NCBI RefSeq assembly: GCF_002855555.1
Contig: NZ_PKRT01000001.1
Location: 806,001 to 870,000 of the forward strand
Length of the DNA stretch: 64,000 nt
Reading direction: 5' to 3'
DNA from: Novosphingobium sp. TH158
Lineage (GTDB): Bacteria; Pseudomonadota; Alphaproteobacteria; Sphingomonadales; Sphingomonadaceae
Shown one piece after another: positions 50,050 to 59,550 of the stretch (the first letter of the stretch is position 1; each line of letters starts with the position of its first letter). The translations under genes were made by a program, and so were the position numbers. Below the pieces are notes generated by a model. That model saw only the letters and a program-made list of their open reading frames with translations, was not told where the DNA came from and did not search any database.

Positions 50050-51759
50050 TCAGCCTTCGGCGGCCAGCCGGTCGCTCGCCAGCTTGCGAAGCTCGGCGGT
50101 CTTGATCTTGGCGCTGCCGGTGGTTTCCAGCTCGTCCTCGGCAAAGAACAGCACGCGACGCGGAACCTTGTAGCTGGCAAGCTTGGTCTTGGCGAAGGCC
50201 TTGACCTCGTTCTCGCTGACGGTCGCGCCTTCCTGCGGCACCACGCAGGTCACCACCAGTTCGCCGAGCAGTTCGTCTGGCACGCCCACTGTCTTGGCGA
50301 CCTTGACCCCCGGGCAGTCGCGCAGGTGATCGTCAATCTCGATCGGCGAGACATTGGCCCCGCCGGTCTTGATGATGTCGTTCAGGCGGCCTTCCCAGAT
50401 CAGGCGGCCGAGCTGGTCGATATAGCCGCCATCGCCGCAGCGCAGGTAGCCCTCGTCATCCAGCGAGTTGGCGAGAGGAATGCCTATATAGCCGAGCATG
50501 AGCGTCGGCCCCTTTACCGCGATCTCGCCGCGCTCGCCAATCAGCATGATCGCGCCGGTCATCGGATCGACGATCTTGATCGTTGCCCCCGCCGTGGGAA
50601 CGCCGTGGGTTCCCTCCGCCAGTTCGCGCGGTGCATTGCTGGGGAAGACGGAAATGAGCGTGAAGGTTTCGGTGTTGCCGAATGCCTGGAAAGGTTCCTT
50701 CCAGTCCGTCGTCACCGTGGGATGCTGTGCCAGCGGCCCATCGGCATCGACATAGTGCAGGCTGGAGAGATCGGCCGAACGGTAATTAGGCGCCTCAACC
50801 AGCTGGGCCCACTGATGCGGCCAAGCGATGACCATGGTGCCCTTCTCGGCCTGGATGAGGTCCAGGGCTTCGGCAGCATCGAACCAGCGCTGCAGCAGAA
50901 GCGAGCCGCCCGAGGACAGCGTACCGCCCAGCGCCATGGCGAAATTGCCCGACCAGAAGAAGCCGTTGGCCGACCAGGTGCGAGGCGGCACCTTGATGTC
51001 GTACCACTGTGCCCAGCGCCACAGCTGCAGGCAGACGCCGCGGTGGGCAGAAAGGATGCCCTTCACCTTGCCGGTCGAGCCGGAGGAGAAGAACAGCACG
51101 CCGGGATCTGCCGGAGAAACGGCATCGGCGCGCGCTTCGACCAGGGCCGGATCGATGGAATTGCCGGTCGCGAGGAAGCTGGCCCAGCCCTCGATACCGC
51201 CAAGGCCTTCGTTGCTGTCGATAATCGCAGCATGGGTGAGGAAGGGCAGTTTGGCCGAAGCAAGGCTGCCGGGCGTTGCCGTGGCGATCGAAGGCTCGAT
51301 CTCCACCAGCATCTGCGCAAAGTCCTTCTTGAGGACATGGCGTTCAAGCAGCAGCACCGAACAGCCCGATTCCTGCAACACCACTTCCAGTTCGGCAGCG
51401 GTGAAGAAGGTGCTGATCGTGCTGGCAATGCCGCCGGCAAGCGCCGTACCGAACACGCAGGAGAGAAACTCCAGCCGGTTCGTGGCAAGCACGCCAACGC
51501 GCGTTCCCTTGCCGACACCGCAGGCGACAAGAGCGCGCGCGACTTCCATCGAACGCGCCAGCAGGTCGTCATAGGTCCAGCGCCGGACCTCGTCTCCAAG
51601 GTGGATCACCGCCGCTTCGTTCGGGCCGTAACGCCGCGCGATTTCGCGGACATAGGACCCGAGCGTCAGGGCGCCGATGCCGGTTTCTTCCTCGAGCGGC
51701 ACCCCGCGCGAGATCGAAAGTCCGGCATCGAGATCGATGATCGCGCGCGGCGTGGACAT
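50050..51759 (-). CDS. AMP-dependent acyl-CoA synthetase
   Basis: 569 residues from ATG 51759 (MSTPRAIIDLDAG); the frame to 51831 covers the previous gene. ANL motifs: SSGSTGKVKGIL P-loop, a GNTETF adenine block, CGDGGYIDQLGRLIWEGR hinge and the SAKIKTAEL C-terminal catalytic Lys region. It should activate a carboxylic acid as a CoA thioester. It lies 16 bases after the AcuI-like gene and 20 before an alpha/beta hydrolase. Its middle part differs from the other two ligases in the window, so a different acid is likely. Confidence 0.9.
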   Translation of the reverse strand: MSTPRAIIDLDAGLSISRGVPLEEETGIGALTLGSYVREIARRYGPNEAAVIHLGDEVRRWTYDDLLARSMEVARALVACGVGKGTRVGVLATNRLEFLSCVFGTALAGGIASTISTFFTAAELEVVLQESGCSVLLLERHVLKKDFAQMLVEIEPSIATATPGSLASAKLPFLTHAAIIDSNEGLGGIEGWASFLATGNSIDPALVEARADAVSPADPGVLFFSSGSTGKVKGILSAHRGVCLQLWRWAQWYDIKVPPRTWSANGFFWSGNFAMALGGTLSSGGSLLLQRWFDAAEALDLIQAEKGTMVIAWPHQWAQLVEAPNYRSADLSSLHYVDADGPLAQHPTVTTDWKEPFQAFGNTETFTLISVFPSNAPRELAEGTHGVPTAGATIKIVDPMTGAIMLIGERGEIAVKGPTLMLGYIGIPLANSLDDEGYLRCGDGGYIDQLGRLIWEGRLNDIIKTGGANVSPIEIDDHLRDCPGVKVAKTVGVPDELLGELVVTCVVPQEGATVSENEVKAFAKTKLASYKVPRRVLFFAEDELETTGSAKIKTAELRKLASDRLAAEG

Positions 51760-51775
51760 GACCCTCGCCCCTCTA

Positions 51776-52759
51776 TCAGCGGTTGACGTCAACCAGGACG
51801 CGGCCGCGGATCTTGCCGGCGACGATGTCATGACCGGCCTGGATTGCGCCCTCGAGGTTCACTTCGTGGCCGATCTTGCTGATCAGGCCGCGATCGAGGT
51901 CACGATCGAGGCGCGCCCAGGCCGCCATGCGCGGGCCCTTCGGGCACATCACGGAATCGATGCCGAGCAGCGAAACGCCGCGCAGGATGAAGGGCATGAC
52001 CGAACCCGGCAGGTCTGCACCCTGGGCCAAGCCGCAAGCCGTCACGAAACCGCGGTACTTGGTCTGGGCGATGGCGTTGCACAGGGTGTGGCTGCCGACC
52101 GAATCGACGACACCGGCCCAGGTTTCCTTCTGGAACGGCTTGCCGGGGGCGGAGTATTCATCGCGGTGGACGAATTCCTTGGCGCCCAGCGAGGTCAGAT
52201 ATTCCTTCTCCGACTCATCGCCATAGGAAGCGACGACATGGTAGCCGGCCTTGGCGAGCAGCGCAGTGGCGACCGAGCCGACGCCGCCCGGGGTGCCGGT
52301 GACGAGGATCGGGCCATCTTCCGGCTTTACGCCCGCGTTCACCAGCGCATCGACGCTGAGCGCGGCGGTGTAGCCGGCAGTGCCGATGGCCATGGCTTCC
52401 TGCGGCGTGAAACCGGCGGGCAGCTTGATCAGCCAGTCGGACTTGAGGCGCGCCTTGGTGGCCAGGCCACCCCAGTGCACTTCGCCCACGCCCCAGCCGT
52501 TGAGCAGTACTGTGTCACCGGGCTTGAACTCGTCGGTCTCGCTGGCGCTGACCGTGCCGACCAGATCGATACCCGGAACCATCGGCCAGCGACGCACCAC
52601 CGGACCGGCGCCCGTGATCGCCAGGCCGTCCTTGTAGTTGATGGTCGAATAGAGCACGTCGATGGTGACATCGCCTTCGGGCAGCGCGCTTTCGTCAAGC
52701 TGCTTGAGACCAACGGTCTGGCCGGTTTCGGTCTTTTCGATCAGGATTGCGGTGAACAT
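51776..52759 (-). CDS. Acrylyl-CoA reductase/YhdH-type quinone oxidoreductase
   Basis: 327 residues of the zinc-free medium-chain reductase group. N-terminal strand MFTAILIEK, the YhdH/AcuI signatures LYSTINYKDGLAITG and PGIDLVGTV, GWGVGEVHWGG, and cofactor motif VTGTPGGVGSVA near 154-165 with a likely NADPH-binding SYG loop. AcuI reduces acrylyl-CoA to propionyl-CoA; close relatives reduce other enoyl compounds. It is the first gene of a three-gene operon with an acyl-CoA ligase and a hydrolase, consistent with CoA-thioester metabolism. Confidence 0.88.
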   Translation of the reverse strand: MFTAILIEKTETGQTVGLKQLDESALPEGDVTIDVLYSTINYKDGLAITGAGPVVRRWPMVPGIDLVGTVSASETDEFKPGDTVLLNGWGVGEVHWGGLATKARLKSDWLIKLPAGFTPQEAMAIGTAGYTAALSVDALVNAGVKPEDGPILVTGTPGGVGSVATALLAKAGYHVVASYGDESEKEYLTSLGAKEFVHRDEYSAPGKPFQKETWAGVVDSVGSHTLCNAIAQTKYRGFVTACGLAQGADLPGSVMPFILRGVSLLGIDSVMCPKGPRMAAWARLDRDLDRGLISKIGHEVNLEGAIQAGHDIVAGKIRGRVLVDVNR

Positions 52760-52847
52760 CTTTCAGGTCCTTGTCTTCGCTCCGGCGCGGGAGCGTGGTC
52801 GCGGGAAATTCTGCTGCTCTCAAAGCGGCTTTGCAGGCTGGCTGGCA

Positions 52848-52861
52848 ATGGCCCCGGCCAT
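52848..52861. promoter_or_regulatory. Palindrome upstream of the AcuI-like operon
   Basis: ATGGCC-CC-GGCCAT, perfect 6-base arms, lies 89 bases upstream of the AcuI-like start in the 219-base gap after TonB receptor 3. A TTGACG reads just upstream on the minus strand, but no convincing -10 follows. Weak call. Confidence 0.3.
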
Positions 52862-52918
52862 GCTATCGTCAAGGCGATGCACTGGCCAGCCCGTCAGTCT
52901 CTGGCACCGCCTGCCCCC

Positions 52919-52951
52919 AAAAGCAAACGGCCGGAGGTTTCCCCCCGGCCG
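52919..52951 (-). terminator. Intrinsic terminator of TonB receptor 3
   Basis: On the minus strand CGGCCGG and CCGGCCG form a 7-base stem around a 10-base loop, followed by TTTGCTTTT, 28 bases after the receptor stop. Confidence 0.75.
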
Positions 52952-52978
52952 CAGCTTTGCGTATCGCTGTGAAGCGGA

Positions 52979-55390
52979 TCAGCGCGAGCCGATCGCGAAG
53001 CGGGCAGTGATGCCGAATTCGCGCGGTTCGGTGGTGCTGATGACGCGGTAGTTCGAGACGAGCGTCTGCGGGGTCGCACCGACAGCGGCACGGATGACCG
53101 CAGCGCTGGCGTCGCGGCTGGTGACGCGGAACGTGTTGAACAGGTTCTTCACGTAGCCGGTGACTTCCCACGAACCGTCGCTGGCGCGAACGCCGGCGTA
53201 GAAGTTCGCCAGAGCGTAGGACTTCACGTCGTCGATCAGGTTCTGCGGGTCGTTCTTGGAATCGCCGTTGAAGTTGACGAGACCGCGAGCGAACAGATCC
53301 ATGCTGTCGTTCATCGGGTAGTTGTACTCAGCCATCACGTTGCCGCTGAACGGCGCGGTGCGCGAAGCCGACTGGTTGACCGTGCAACGAGCAACCTGGC
53401 GGTTCGGATTACCCGTGCCCTGGATTTCGGCAACGGTCGGAACCGGGCCAGCCGAAGCCGGGGTGCAGGGGATCGTCGCGTTCATCTTGCTCTTCGCGTA
53501 GGCGGCGTTGAGGCTAAGCATGAAGGCACGCGACGGACGGTAGGTCAGCTCGGCTTCGACACCGTCAACCTTGGCGGGAACCGGAACGGCCAGGCCGCTG
53601 ACGGTGCGGGTCGGCACGCCGGCGGTCAAGGTCGTGGTCGAGGAGCCCGTGTTCGGGATCACGTAAACCGACGGGGTCGAGAAGATGTAGCCATCGAAGT
53701 CCTGGTGGAATGCCGAGACGTTGAGGATCACCTTCTTGTCCATGAAGCTCGACTTGAAGCCGATTTCATAGGACTTCGAACGTTCCGGGTTGTTCTGGGC
53801 AACCGACTGCAGCAGCGGATCGACGGCGTTGGCAAGGGTGATGCCCGAGCGCGCGAGGATCAGCGGGGTCGAACCCGAACCGATGCGGAACGAGCTGCCG
53901 GCATTGGCATAGACCATGAAGTCGTCGCTGAAGCGGTGCTTGACCGAGGCGTTCCACACCCAGTTCTTGTAGGTGTTGTTCGGACCGTTGGTGTTTTCCT
54001 GGTACTTGATGTGACGTGCACCGCCCGAGATTTCGGTCGATTCACCGATGTGCGCGGTCAGGTTGCCGAACAGCGACTGTTCCAGCGTACGGCCACGACG
54101 CGGCGTGGCAGAAGCCGAAGTGGTCACGTAGTTGGCCGGAGCAACCGAACCGGTGAACACGGCAGCACCGTAGCTCTGCAGGTCGGTCCACGGCGTCAGC
54201 TTCTGGATGAAGCCACCCAGAACGTAATCGAACATGCCGAACAGGCGATCGTCATTCGACAGGCGCCATTCGTGCGTGGTCTGCGTCGTATTCGTGTCCT
54301 GCCAGCTGATGGCGTTCTGCGGGTTCGACGAGTAGGTGAACTGCGAAGCCGAATAGTTCGTCGCAACACCCGGGAAGGTGCTGTTGAACACGTCACCCTT
54401 GTCCTGCGGGTCGAACGAGATCAGGCGCTGCTTGCTGACGCTGGCGACATAGTCCAGCTTCTGGCCGGCGAAGCGGACGGTCGACTGCCAGTTGAACAGG
54501 TCGAAGGTCTGCTTGTTGTCGCGCGGGATGTTGAGCATCGACGCACGATCCTTGGCGGTGATCAGCGTCGAACCAACGGGCAGCGTGCCACCAACGGCGA
54601 GGTGTGCCGATTCAACCTGGTCAAAGATCGTGTAGTCCTTGTCGAGGTGGGTGTACGAAGCGTTGATCGTCAGCGCATCGAAAGCCTCGACACGGCCGCT
54701 GATGCGGAAGGCCTTGGTTTCGGTCTTCGGCTTCGTGGTGGTCAGGCGGCTGAAGACGCGGTTGCTTTCGTTCTGCTCATACAGACCGGCGACGCGCAGG
54801 GCGAAGTGGCCCTGGACGATCGGCAGGTTGACTGCACCCTGGCCGTTGTAGGCGCTGAGGTTGTTGGCAGTTCCGGCAACGTAGCCACCGAACTGGTCAA
54901 GGTCGGGGCGGCGGGTGGTGACGGTGATCGAGCCCGACGGCGATGCACGACCGCGCAGGGTGCCCTGCGGACCACGCAGAACTTCGATCTGGCCGACGTC
55001 GAACATAGTCTGCAGGACGGCGCCGCCCGAGATCGGGGCGTCGTTCAGGTAGAATTCGACGGTGCCGTTGTTGCCGCTGGCGTTCACGTCGACGGCGAGA
55101 CCACGGAGCGAGGTCGTCGAACCGGTAACGTTCTTGCCGGGCTCAAGCTGAAGGCCGGGAACGACTGCGGTGATGTCCTTGAACTCGCGAAGGTTCAGCT
55201 TCTGGAGGGTGTCGGCGCTAACCGCGTTGACAACCAGCGGAACGTCCTGGACGTCTTCGTCCTTGCGGCGTGCTTCAACGACGATCGGGGTGGTTGCACC
55301 CTCTTCTTCCGACGCATCCTGAGCAAATGCCGGGCTGGCGAGCGAAAGGACGCTCACCCCTGCCAGGAAGAGATTACGACTGAAATTCAT
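52979..55390 (-). CDS. TonB-dependent outer-membrane receptor 3
   Basis: 803 residues from ATG 55390 after GGAGGAAA. Signal peptide cleaved near residue 23 (AFA), TonB-box-like TTPIVVEA, plug domain with VPLVVNAVSADTL and IEVLRGPQGTLRGRASPSGS, and a long barrel. The last strand reads FGITARFAIGSR, so the usual C-terminal Phe or Tyr is not the final residue, unlike receptors 1 and 2. It is expected to import a hydrophobic or complexed nutrient. A 531-base upstream gap holds repeated operator-like sites (55785-55824). Confidence 0.93.
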   Translation of the reverse strand: MNFSRNLFLAGVSVLSLASPAFAQDASEEEGATTPIVVEARRKDEDVQDVPLVVNAVSADTLQKLNLREFKDITAVVPGLQLEPGKNVTGSTTSLRGLAVDVNASGNNGTVEFYLNDAPISGGAVLQTMFDVGQIEVLRGPQGTLRGRASPSGSITVTTRRPDLDQFGGYVAGTANNLSAYNGQGAVNLPIVQGHFALRVAGLYEQNESNRVFSRLTTTKPKTETKAFRISGRVEAFDALTINASYTHLDKDYTIFDQVESAHLAVGGTLPVGSTLITAKDRASMLNIPRDNKQTFDLFNWQSTVRFAGQKLDYVASVSKQRLISFDPQDKGDVFNSTFPGVATNYSASQFTYSSNPQNAISWQDTNTTQTTHEWRLSNDDRLFGMFDYVLGGFIQKLTPWTDLQSYGAAVFTGSVAPANYVTTSASATPRRGRTLEQSLFGNLTAHIGESTEISGGARHIKYQENTNGPNNTYKNWVWNASVKHRFSDDFMVYANAGSSFRIGSGSTPLILARSGITLANAVDPLLQSVAQNNPERSKSYEIGFKSSFMDKKVILNVSAFHQDFDGYIFSTPSVYVIPNTGSSTTTLTAGVPTRTVSGLAVPVPAKVDGVEAELTYRPSRAFMLSLNAAYAKSKMNATIPCTPASAGPVPTVAEIQGTGNPNRQVARCTVNQSASRTAPFSGNVMAEYNYPMNDSMDLFARGLVNFNGDSKNDPQNLIDDVKSYALANFYAGVRASDGSWEVTGYVKNLFNTFRVTSRDASAAVIRAAVGATPQTLVSNYRVISTTEPREFGITARFAIGSR

Positions 55391-55921
55391 TACATTTCCT
55401 CCAGTTTGAAACTTCATTCGACGGTTAGAAGTACCGTCTTGTCTTGATCTCACCGCTCAGCAGAGCCTGATCGGGTGGAATTATTGGAGAGAGTTGCTTG
55501 TCCATTTGCAGGCACGGGCTCGAACAGGGGCAACGAACACCGGGATTACCGCATCAAAATCCGCCTGTGACGCCGCAAAGGCAGCGATGGCTTGATCCGG
55601 CGAACCAATAGGCGCCGGCAAGTGCGACAGAACGGAATGAACAATTCACGACATGCTCCTCCCAAAGCTTGCGACGACCGCATAGCCGTTTTCGAGAGGC
55701 GCACAACGGCAGCAACATCGCTGAAGCGATTGCGCTGCATTCAGCCTGTTGAATCAGAAGCACTTTGGCAGTTTTAACAGGTGTTTAGCATGCCGAAATG
55801 CTAACCCTGCTAAGCACTTAGCAGCTGATTTCGGGAAACCTGTTGCAAAAAAATGACATGCTCACGTTTCTATAAAGCAGCAAAGTTGCCCCATTTACGC
55901 GAAGCCTTGTCGCATTAATGC
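55391..55921. other. 531-base gap upstream of TonB receptor 3
   Basis: No convincing gene. Beside the operator array at 55785-55824 there is an ATG with a strong GGGAGGAG site on the minus strand (about 55654) that stops after two codons. It overlaps a 31-codon frame from a GTG (about 55649) ending at about 55554, a possible leader peptide at low confidence. No -35/-10 pair could be fixed with confidence. The gap suggests a long regulated leader for the receptor gene. Confidence 0.5.
55785..55824. promoter_or_regulatory. Double palindrome array with TGCTAA half-sites
   Basis: Two inverted repeats lie 2 bases apart: TTAGCAT-N6-ATGCTAA (55785-55804) and CTGCTAAG-CA-CTTAGCAG (55807-55824). Together they present the half-site TGCTAA four times with alternating orientation. 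It is 395 bases upstream of TonB receptor 3, on the receptor side of the SDR stop. The same half-site recurs in the palindrome upstream of TonB receptor 2 (41087-41098), suggesting one regulator for both receptors. Confidence 0.6.
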
Positions 55922-56602
55922 TCAGCCACCGCGGGTGACCGGAATCAGCGCACCGGTGATTGCCCTCGCCTCTTGCGATGCCAGGAACAGGATCACGTCG
56001 GCAATCGCCGCCGGCTGCACCCACTGCGAGAAGTCCGCATCGGGCATGTCGGCACGGTTGGTCGGCGTGTCGATGATGCTCGGCAGGACGGCGTTGACCG
56101 TAACCCCCTGCCCCGCCAGTTCCTCCGAAAGGGCTTCGGTCAGGCGGTGCACGCCCGACTTGCTCGCTGCATAGGCGCCCATGCCCATGCCGGCCTTGAT
56201 CGCGGCTCCCGCGCCGATGTTGACGATCCGGCCATTGCCCGAGGCAACCAGCAGCGGGAGTGCCAGCTTGGTGATCGTGGCATTGCTCATCAGGTTCATC
56301 GAGGACATCCGTGCCCAGGCATCGAGCGAGCCGCCCTCAAGCGTTTCCCAGGTGAACCCGCCGGCCACGTTGACCAGCACGTCCACCCCGCCCTGCGCTG
56401 CGGCAACCTTGTCCAGCGCGGCCTGCGTTGCCGCAGCATCGGTCAGGTCCACGCCGCCGATGTCGAGCGCACCGGCCACGGCACTGTGCGGCGCGGCAGC
56501 GAAATCGATGCGGGCAACCTTGTCACCCGCAGCGGCGAAGGCCTCGCTCACCGCCTGGCCGAGGACACCGAAACCACCCGTGACAACTACCGAACGCGCC
56601 AT
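55922..56602 (-). CDS. SDR family oxidoreductase
   Basis: 226 residues from ATG 56602 (MARSVVVTGG) with GGGAG eight bases upstream; the frame to 56659 overlaps CysQ. It has the glycine motif TGGFGVLG, an Asp for NAD in RIDFAAA, VNVAGGF in place of NNAG, the catalytic region NIGAGAAIKAG followed by YAASK, and a C-terminal ARAITGALIPVTRGG. It is the last gene of the sulfate activation transcript, 16 bases after cysQ, though no link to sulfur metabolism is known. It may be a passenger gene. Confidence 0.87.
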   Translation of the reverse strand: MARSVVVTGGFGVLGQAVSEAFAAAGDKVARIDFAAAPHSAVAGALDIGGVDLTDAAATQAALDKVAAAQGGVDVLVNVAGGFTWETLEGGSLDAWARMSSMNLMSNATITKLALPLLVASGNGRIVNIGAGAAIKAGMGMGAYAASKSGVHRLTEALSEELAGQGVTVNAVLPSIIDTPTNRADMPDADFSQWVQPAAIADVILFLASQEARAITGALIPVTRGG

Positions 56603-56618
56603 GTGCAAACTCCCTGGA

Positions 56619-57350
56619 TCAGGCGAGCGCGGCAACCTCGGCCAGCACCCGCTCGGCATGCTCCTTCCGGCAAATCAGCAGGTCGGGCATGTAGACGTCG
56701 CTCTGATTATAGACGAGCGGCGAGCCGTCAATGCGCGAGGCGTGCAGACCATGCGCAATCGCTACGGCGGCGGGAGCACAGGAATCCCATTCGTACTGGC
56801 CGCCGGAATGAAGGTAGATATCCGCCTCGCCGCGCACGATTGCCATGGCCTTGGCCCCGGCCGAGCCCATCGGCACCAGTTCGGCGCCCAGCTTTTCGGC
56901 CACCTCGGTTGCCTCGCGCGCAGGACGGGTGCGGCTGACCACCATGCGCAGCTTTTCAGGAGCAGGCGGAACCACGCCCGGAGCATCGGTGCGCAGCACC
57001 ACGCCAAGGCCCGGCAAGCCAACCGCACCGACAGACGGGGCGCCATCGATGGCCAGGCCGACATGGACCGCCCAGTCGGTGCGCGCCTCGCCATATTCGC
57101 GGGTGCCGTCCACCGGGTCGATGATCCACACGCGCGAATGGGCAAGGCGCTCGAAGTTGTCCTTTTCCTCTTCGGAAAGCAGTCCATCGTCCGGGCGCTG
57201 CTCGCGGATTGCATGGACCAGGAACTGGTTCGCCGTCTGGTCCCCGGCCTTGCCCAGCGCCTTGGGCGAGAACATTCCGGCAGAGCGCACCTCGATCAGC
57301 AGGCGGCCGGCCACTTCGGCAAGGTGAACAGCCAGTTCGGCGTCGGTCAT
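56619..57350 (-). CDS. cysQ: 3'(2'),5'-bisphosphate nucleotidase CysQ
   Basis: 243 residues of the inositol monophosphatase superfamily. Metal ligands: LSEEEKDN (Glu60-Glu61), WIIDPVDGTREY at 75-86 (Asp78, Asp81) and QYEWDSCAP with Asp189. It hydrolyses 3'-phosphoadenosine 5'-phosphate (PAP), the product of PAPS reduction, to AMP, preventing its build-up. Placement right after cysD-cysNC-DUF2061 (10-base gap) matches that role. Likely cytoplasmic, Mg2+-dependent. Confidence 0.9.
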   Translation of the reverse strand: MTDAELAVHLAEVAGRLLIEVRSAGMFSPKALGKAGDQTANQFLVHAIREQRPDDGLLSEEEKDNFERLAHSRVWIIDPVDGTREYGEARTDWAVHVGLAIDGAPSVGAVGLPGLGVVLRTDAPGVVPPAPEKLRMVVSRTRPAREATEVAEKLGAELVPMGSAGAKAMAIVRGEADIYLHSGGQYEWDSCAPAAVAIAHGLHASRIDGSPLVYNQSDVYMPDLLICRKEHAERVLAEVAALA

Positions 57351-57360
57351 GGCAATCCTC

Positions 57361-57609
57361 TCAGATGGATGCGGCCGGATCGTCAGGCGTGCGGCTGGCG
57401 CCCCACTTGATCGAACTCCAGACCCGCTCGTGGAAATAGTAGAGCAGTATCTTGGTGATCACCTCTGTCGAGGCAATCGCCCCGGCCGCCTTAGGGCTGC
57501 CGGTGAACAGCCAGCTGAGCAGGAAGGTATCGATCGAGCCGAGTACCCGCCAGCTGACTGCCTTGGCGAAAGAGCGGCCGTGATGTTCATGTCCTTTGAA
57601 CAGGAACAC
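57361..57609 (-). CDS. DUF2061 small membrane protein
   Basis: 82 residues from a GTG start. Two hydrophobic segments (SIDTFLLSWLF and AIASTEVITKILLYYF) and the motif HGRSFAKAVSWRVLGS match DUF2061, a small inner-membrane protein family often fused or next to CysNC. Its exact role is unknown; a helper in sulfate metabolism is suggested by the constant neighbourhood. It lies 21 bases after cysNC and 10 before cysQ. Confidence 0.85.
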   Translation of the reverse strand: MFLFKGHEHHGRSFAKAVSWRVLGSIDTFLLSWLFTGSPKAAGAIASTEVITKILLYYFHERVWSSIKWGASRTPDDPAASI

Positions 57610-57630
57610 GGCCGCCCCTTCCCTTGTCGC

Positions 57631-59550
57631 TTACTTCAGCGGCATCAGCTGGCGGATGATGTGCGCTGCAGCTTCCTGCGGCGTCATCTCCACCGTGTTG
57701 ACGCGGATCTCCGGATTGACCGGCGGCTCATAGGGGCTGTCGATCCCGGTGAAGTTCTTGAGCTCGCCCGAACGCGCCTTCTTGTAGAGGCCCTTGACGT
57801 CGCGCGCCTCGGCCACTTCCAGCGGGGTATCGACGAAGATCTCGATGAACTCGCCATCGGGGATCATCTTGCGCACCATCTCGCGCTCGGCCCGGAAGGG
57901 GCTGATGAAGGCGGTGAGCACGATGAGGCCGGCATCGACCATCAGCTTGGCCACCTCGCCCACGCGGCGGATGTTCTCGATGCGGTCCGCCTCGGTGAAG
58001 CCCAGGTCCTTGTTCAGGCCGTGGCGCACGTTGTCACCATCCAGCAGGAAGGTGTGGCGGTTCATCAGGTTGAGCGACTTCTCTACCTCGTTGGCGATTG
58101 TGCTCTTGCCCGAACCCGAAAGGCCCGTGAACCACAGCACCTTGGGCGTCTGGTTCTTCAGCCGGGCGTGCTCGTTGCGGTCGATATCGGTCGGCTGCCA
58201 GTGCACGTTCTGCGCGCGACGCAGGCTGAACTGGATCATGCCGGCGGCAACGGTCGCATTGGTGATCTTGTCGATCAGGATGAACCCGCCCAGCGAACGG
58301 TTTTCCGCATAGGGTTCGAAGACGATCGGCTTGTCGGTGGCGATCTGGGCGACGCCGATGGCGTTAAGCTCCAGCGTCTTTACCGCGACGTGCTCCATCG
58401 TGTTCACGTTCACCGCGTACTTTGGCTGCTGCACGGTGACCGAAACGGTCTGGGTGCCCAGCTTCAGCCAATAGGCGCGGCCGACGTGGAGCGGCTCGTC
58501 ATTGAGCCAGACGATGGTGCTTTCGAACTGGTCGGCCGCCTGCGGGGGATTGTCTGCCAGCGCGATGACATCGCCGCGCGAGCAGTCGATTTCGTCGGCG
58601 AAGCAGACCGTGACCGACTGGCCGGCAACGGCTTCGTCAAGGTCTCCGTCCAGCGTGACCACGCGCGTGACCGTGCTGGTCTTGCCCGAGGGCAGCACGC
58701 GAATGGCATCGCCCGGCTTGACCGAACCGGTGGCGACAAGGCCGGAGAACCCGCGGAAGTCGAGGTTCGGGCGGTTGACCCACTGCACCGGCATGCGGAA
58801 CGGCTTGTCCTGGTCGGTCGAGGAGAGGACTTCCACCGTCTCGAGGTGCTCGATCAGGCTCGGCCCCTGGTACCACGGCGTATTGTCCGAAAGGCCGGTG
58901 ATGTTGTCGCCCTTGAAGCCCGAAATCGGCAGCGCGGTGAAGCTTTCGATGCCGATCGACTTGGCGAATTCGGCATAATCCTTCACGATGGCATCGAACA
59001 CGGCCTGGTCGTAATCGACAAGGTCCATCTTGTTCACGGCCAGCACCAGGTTCTTGATGCCGATCAGGTGGCACAGGTAGGAGTGGCGGCGGGTCTGGAC
59101 GAGCACGCCCTTGCGCGCATCGATCAGGATCACGGCAAGGTCGGCGGTCGATGCGCCGGTGATCATGTTGCGGGTGTACTGCTCGTGGCCCGGGCAGTCG
59201 GCGACGATGAACTTGCGCTTCTCGGTGTTGAAGAAGCGATAGGCGACGTCGATGGTGATGCCCTGCTCGCGTTCGGCGGCGAGGCCATCGACCAGCAGCG
59301 CGAAGTCGATCTCCTGGCCCTGCGTGCCGACCTTCTTCGAATCCGCCTGAAGCGCGTCGAGCTGGTCTTCGAAGATCATCTTCGAATCGTAGAGCAGGCG
59401 GCCGATCAGCGTCGACTTGCCATCATCGACCGAACCGCAGGTGATGAACCGCAGCATGGTCTTGTGCTGGTGCTGGTCGAGGTAGGCGTCGATGTCCTCG
59501 GCGATGAGCTTGTCGGTTACGTAGACCGGATCGTTCTGGATATCCGACAT
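57631..59550 (-). CDS. cysNC: Bifunctional sulfate adenylyltransferase subunit 1/APS kinase (CysN-CysC)
   Basis: 639 residues, a fusion of two enzymes. N-terminal GTPase CysN: G1 GSVDDGKST at 39-47, DCPGH at 118-122, NKMD at 173-176, then two beta-barrel domains. C-terminal CysC: Walker [10 protein letters not shown] near residue 475 and the [21 protein letters not shown] substrate region, ending IIRQLMPLK. CysN uses GTP to drive ATP sulfurylase (with CysD); CysC phosphorylates APS to PAPS. Start overlaps the cysD stop by one base (TGATG). Cytoplasmic. Confidence 0.95.
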   Translation of the reverse strand: MSDIQNDPVYVTDKLIAEDIDAYLDQHQHKTMLRFITCGSVDDGKSTLIGRLLYDSKMIFEDQLDALQADSKKVGTQGQEIDFALLVDGLAAEREQGITIDVAYRFFNTEKRKFIVADCPGHEQYTRNMITGASTADLAVILIDARKGVLVQTRRHSYLCHLIGIKNLVLAVNKMDLVDYDQAVFDAIVKDYAEFAKSIGIESFTALPISGFKGDNITGLSDNTPWYQGPSLIEHLETVEVLSSTDQDKPFRMPVQWVNRPNLDFRGFSGLVATGSVKPGDAIRVLPSGKTSTVTRVVTLDGDLDEAVAGQSVTVCFADEIDCSRGDVIALADNPPQAADQFESTIVWLNDEPLHVGRAYWLKLGTQTVSVTVQQPKYAVNVNTMEHVAVKTLELNAIGVAQIATDKPIVFEPYAENRSLGGFILIDKITNATVAAGMIQFSLRRAQNVHWQPTDIDRNEHARLKNQTPKVLWFTGLSGSGKSTIANEVEKSLNLMNRHTFLLDGDNVRHGLNKDLGFTEADRIENIRRVGEVAKLMVDAGLIVLTAFISPFRAEREMVRKMIPDGEFIEIFVDTPLEVAEARDVKGLYKKARSGELKNFTGIDSPYEPPVNPEIRVNTVEMTPQEAAAHIIRQLMPLK

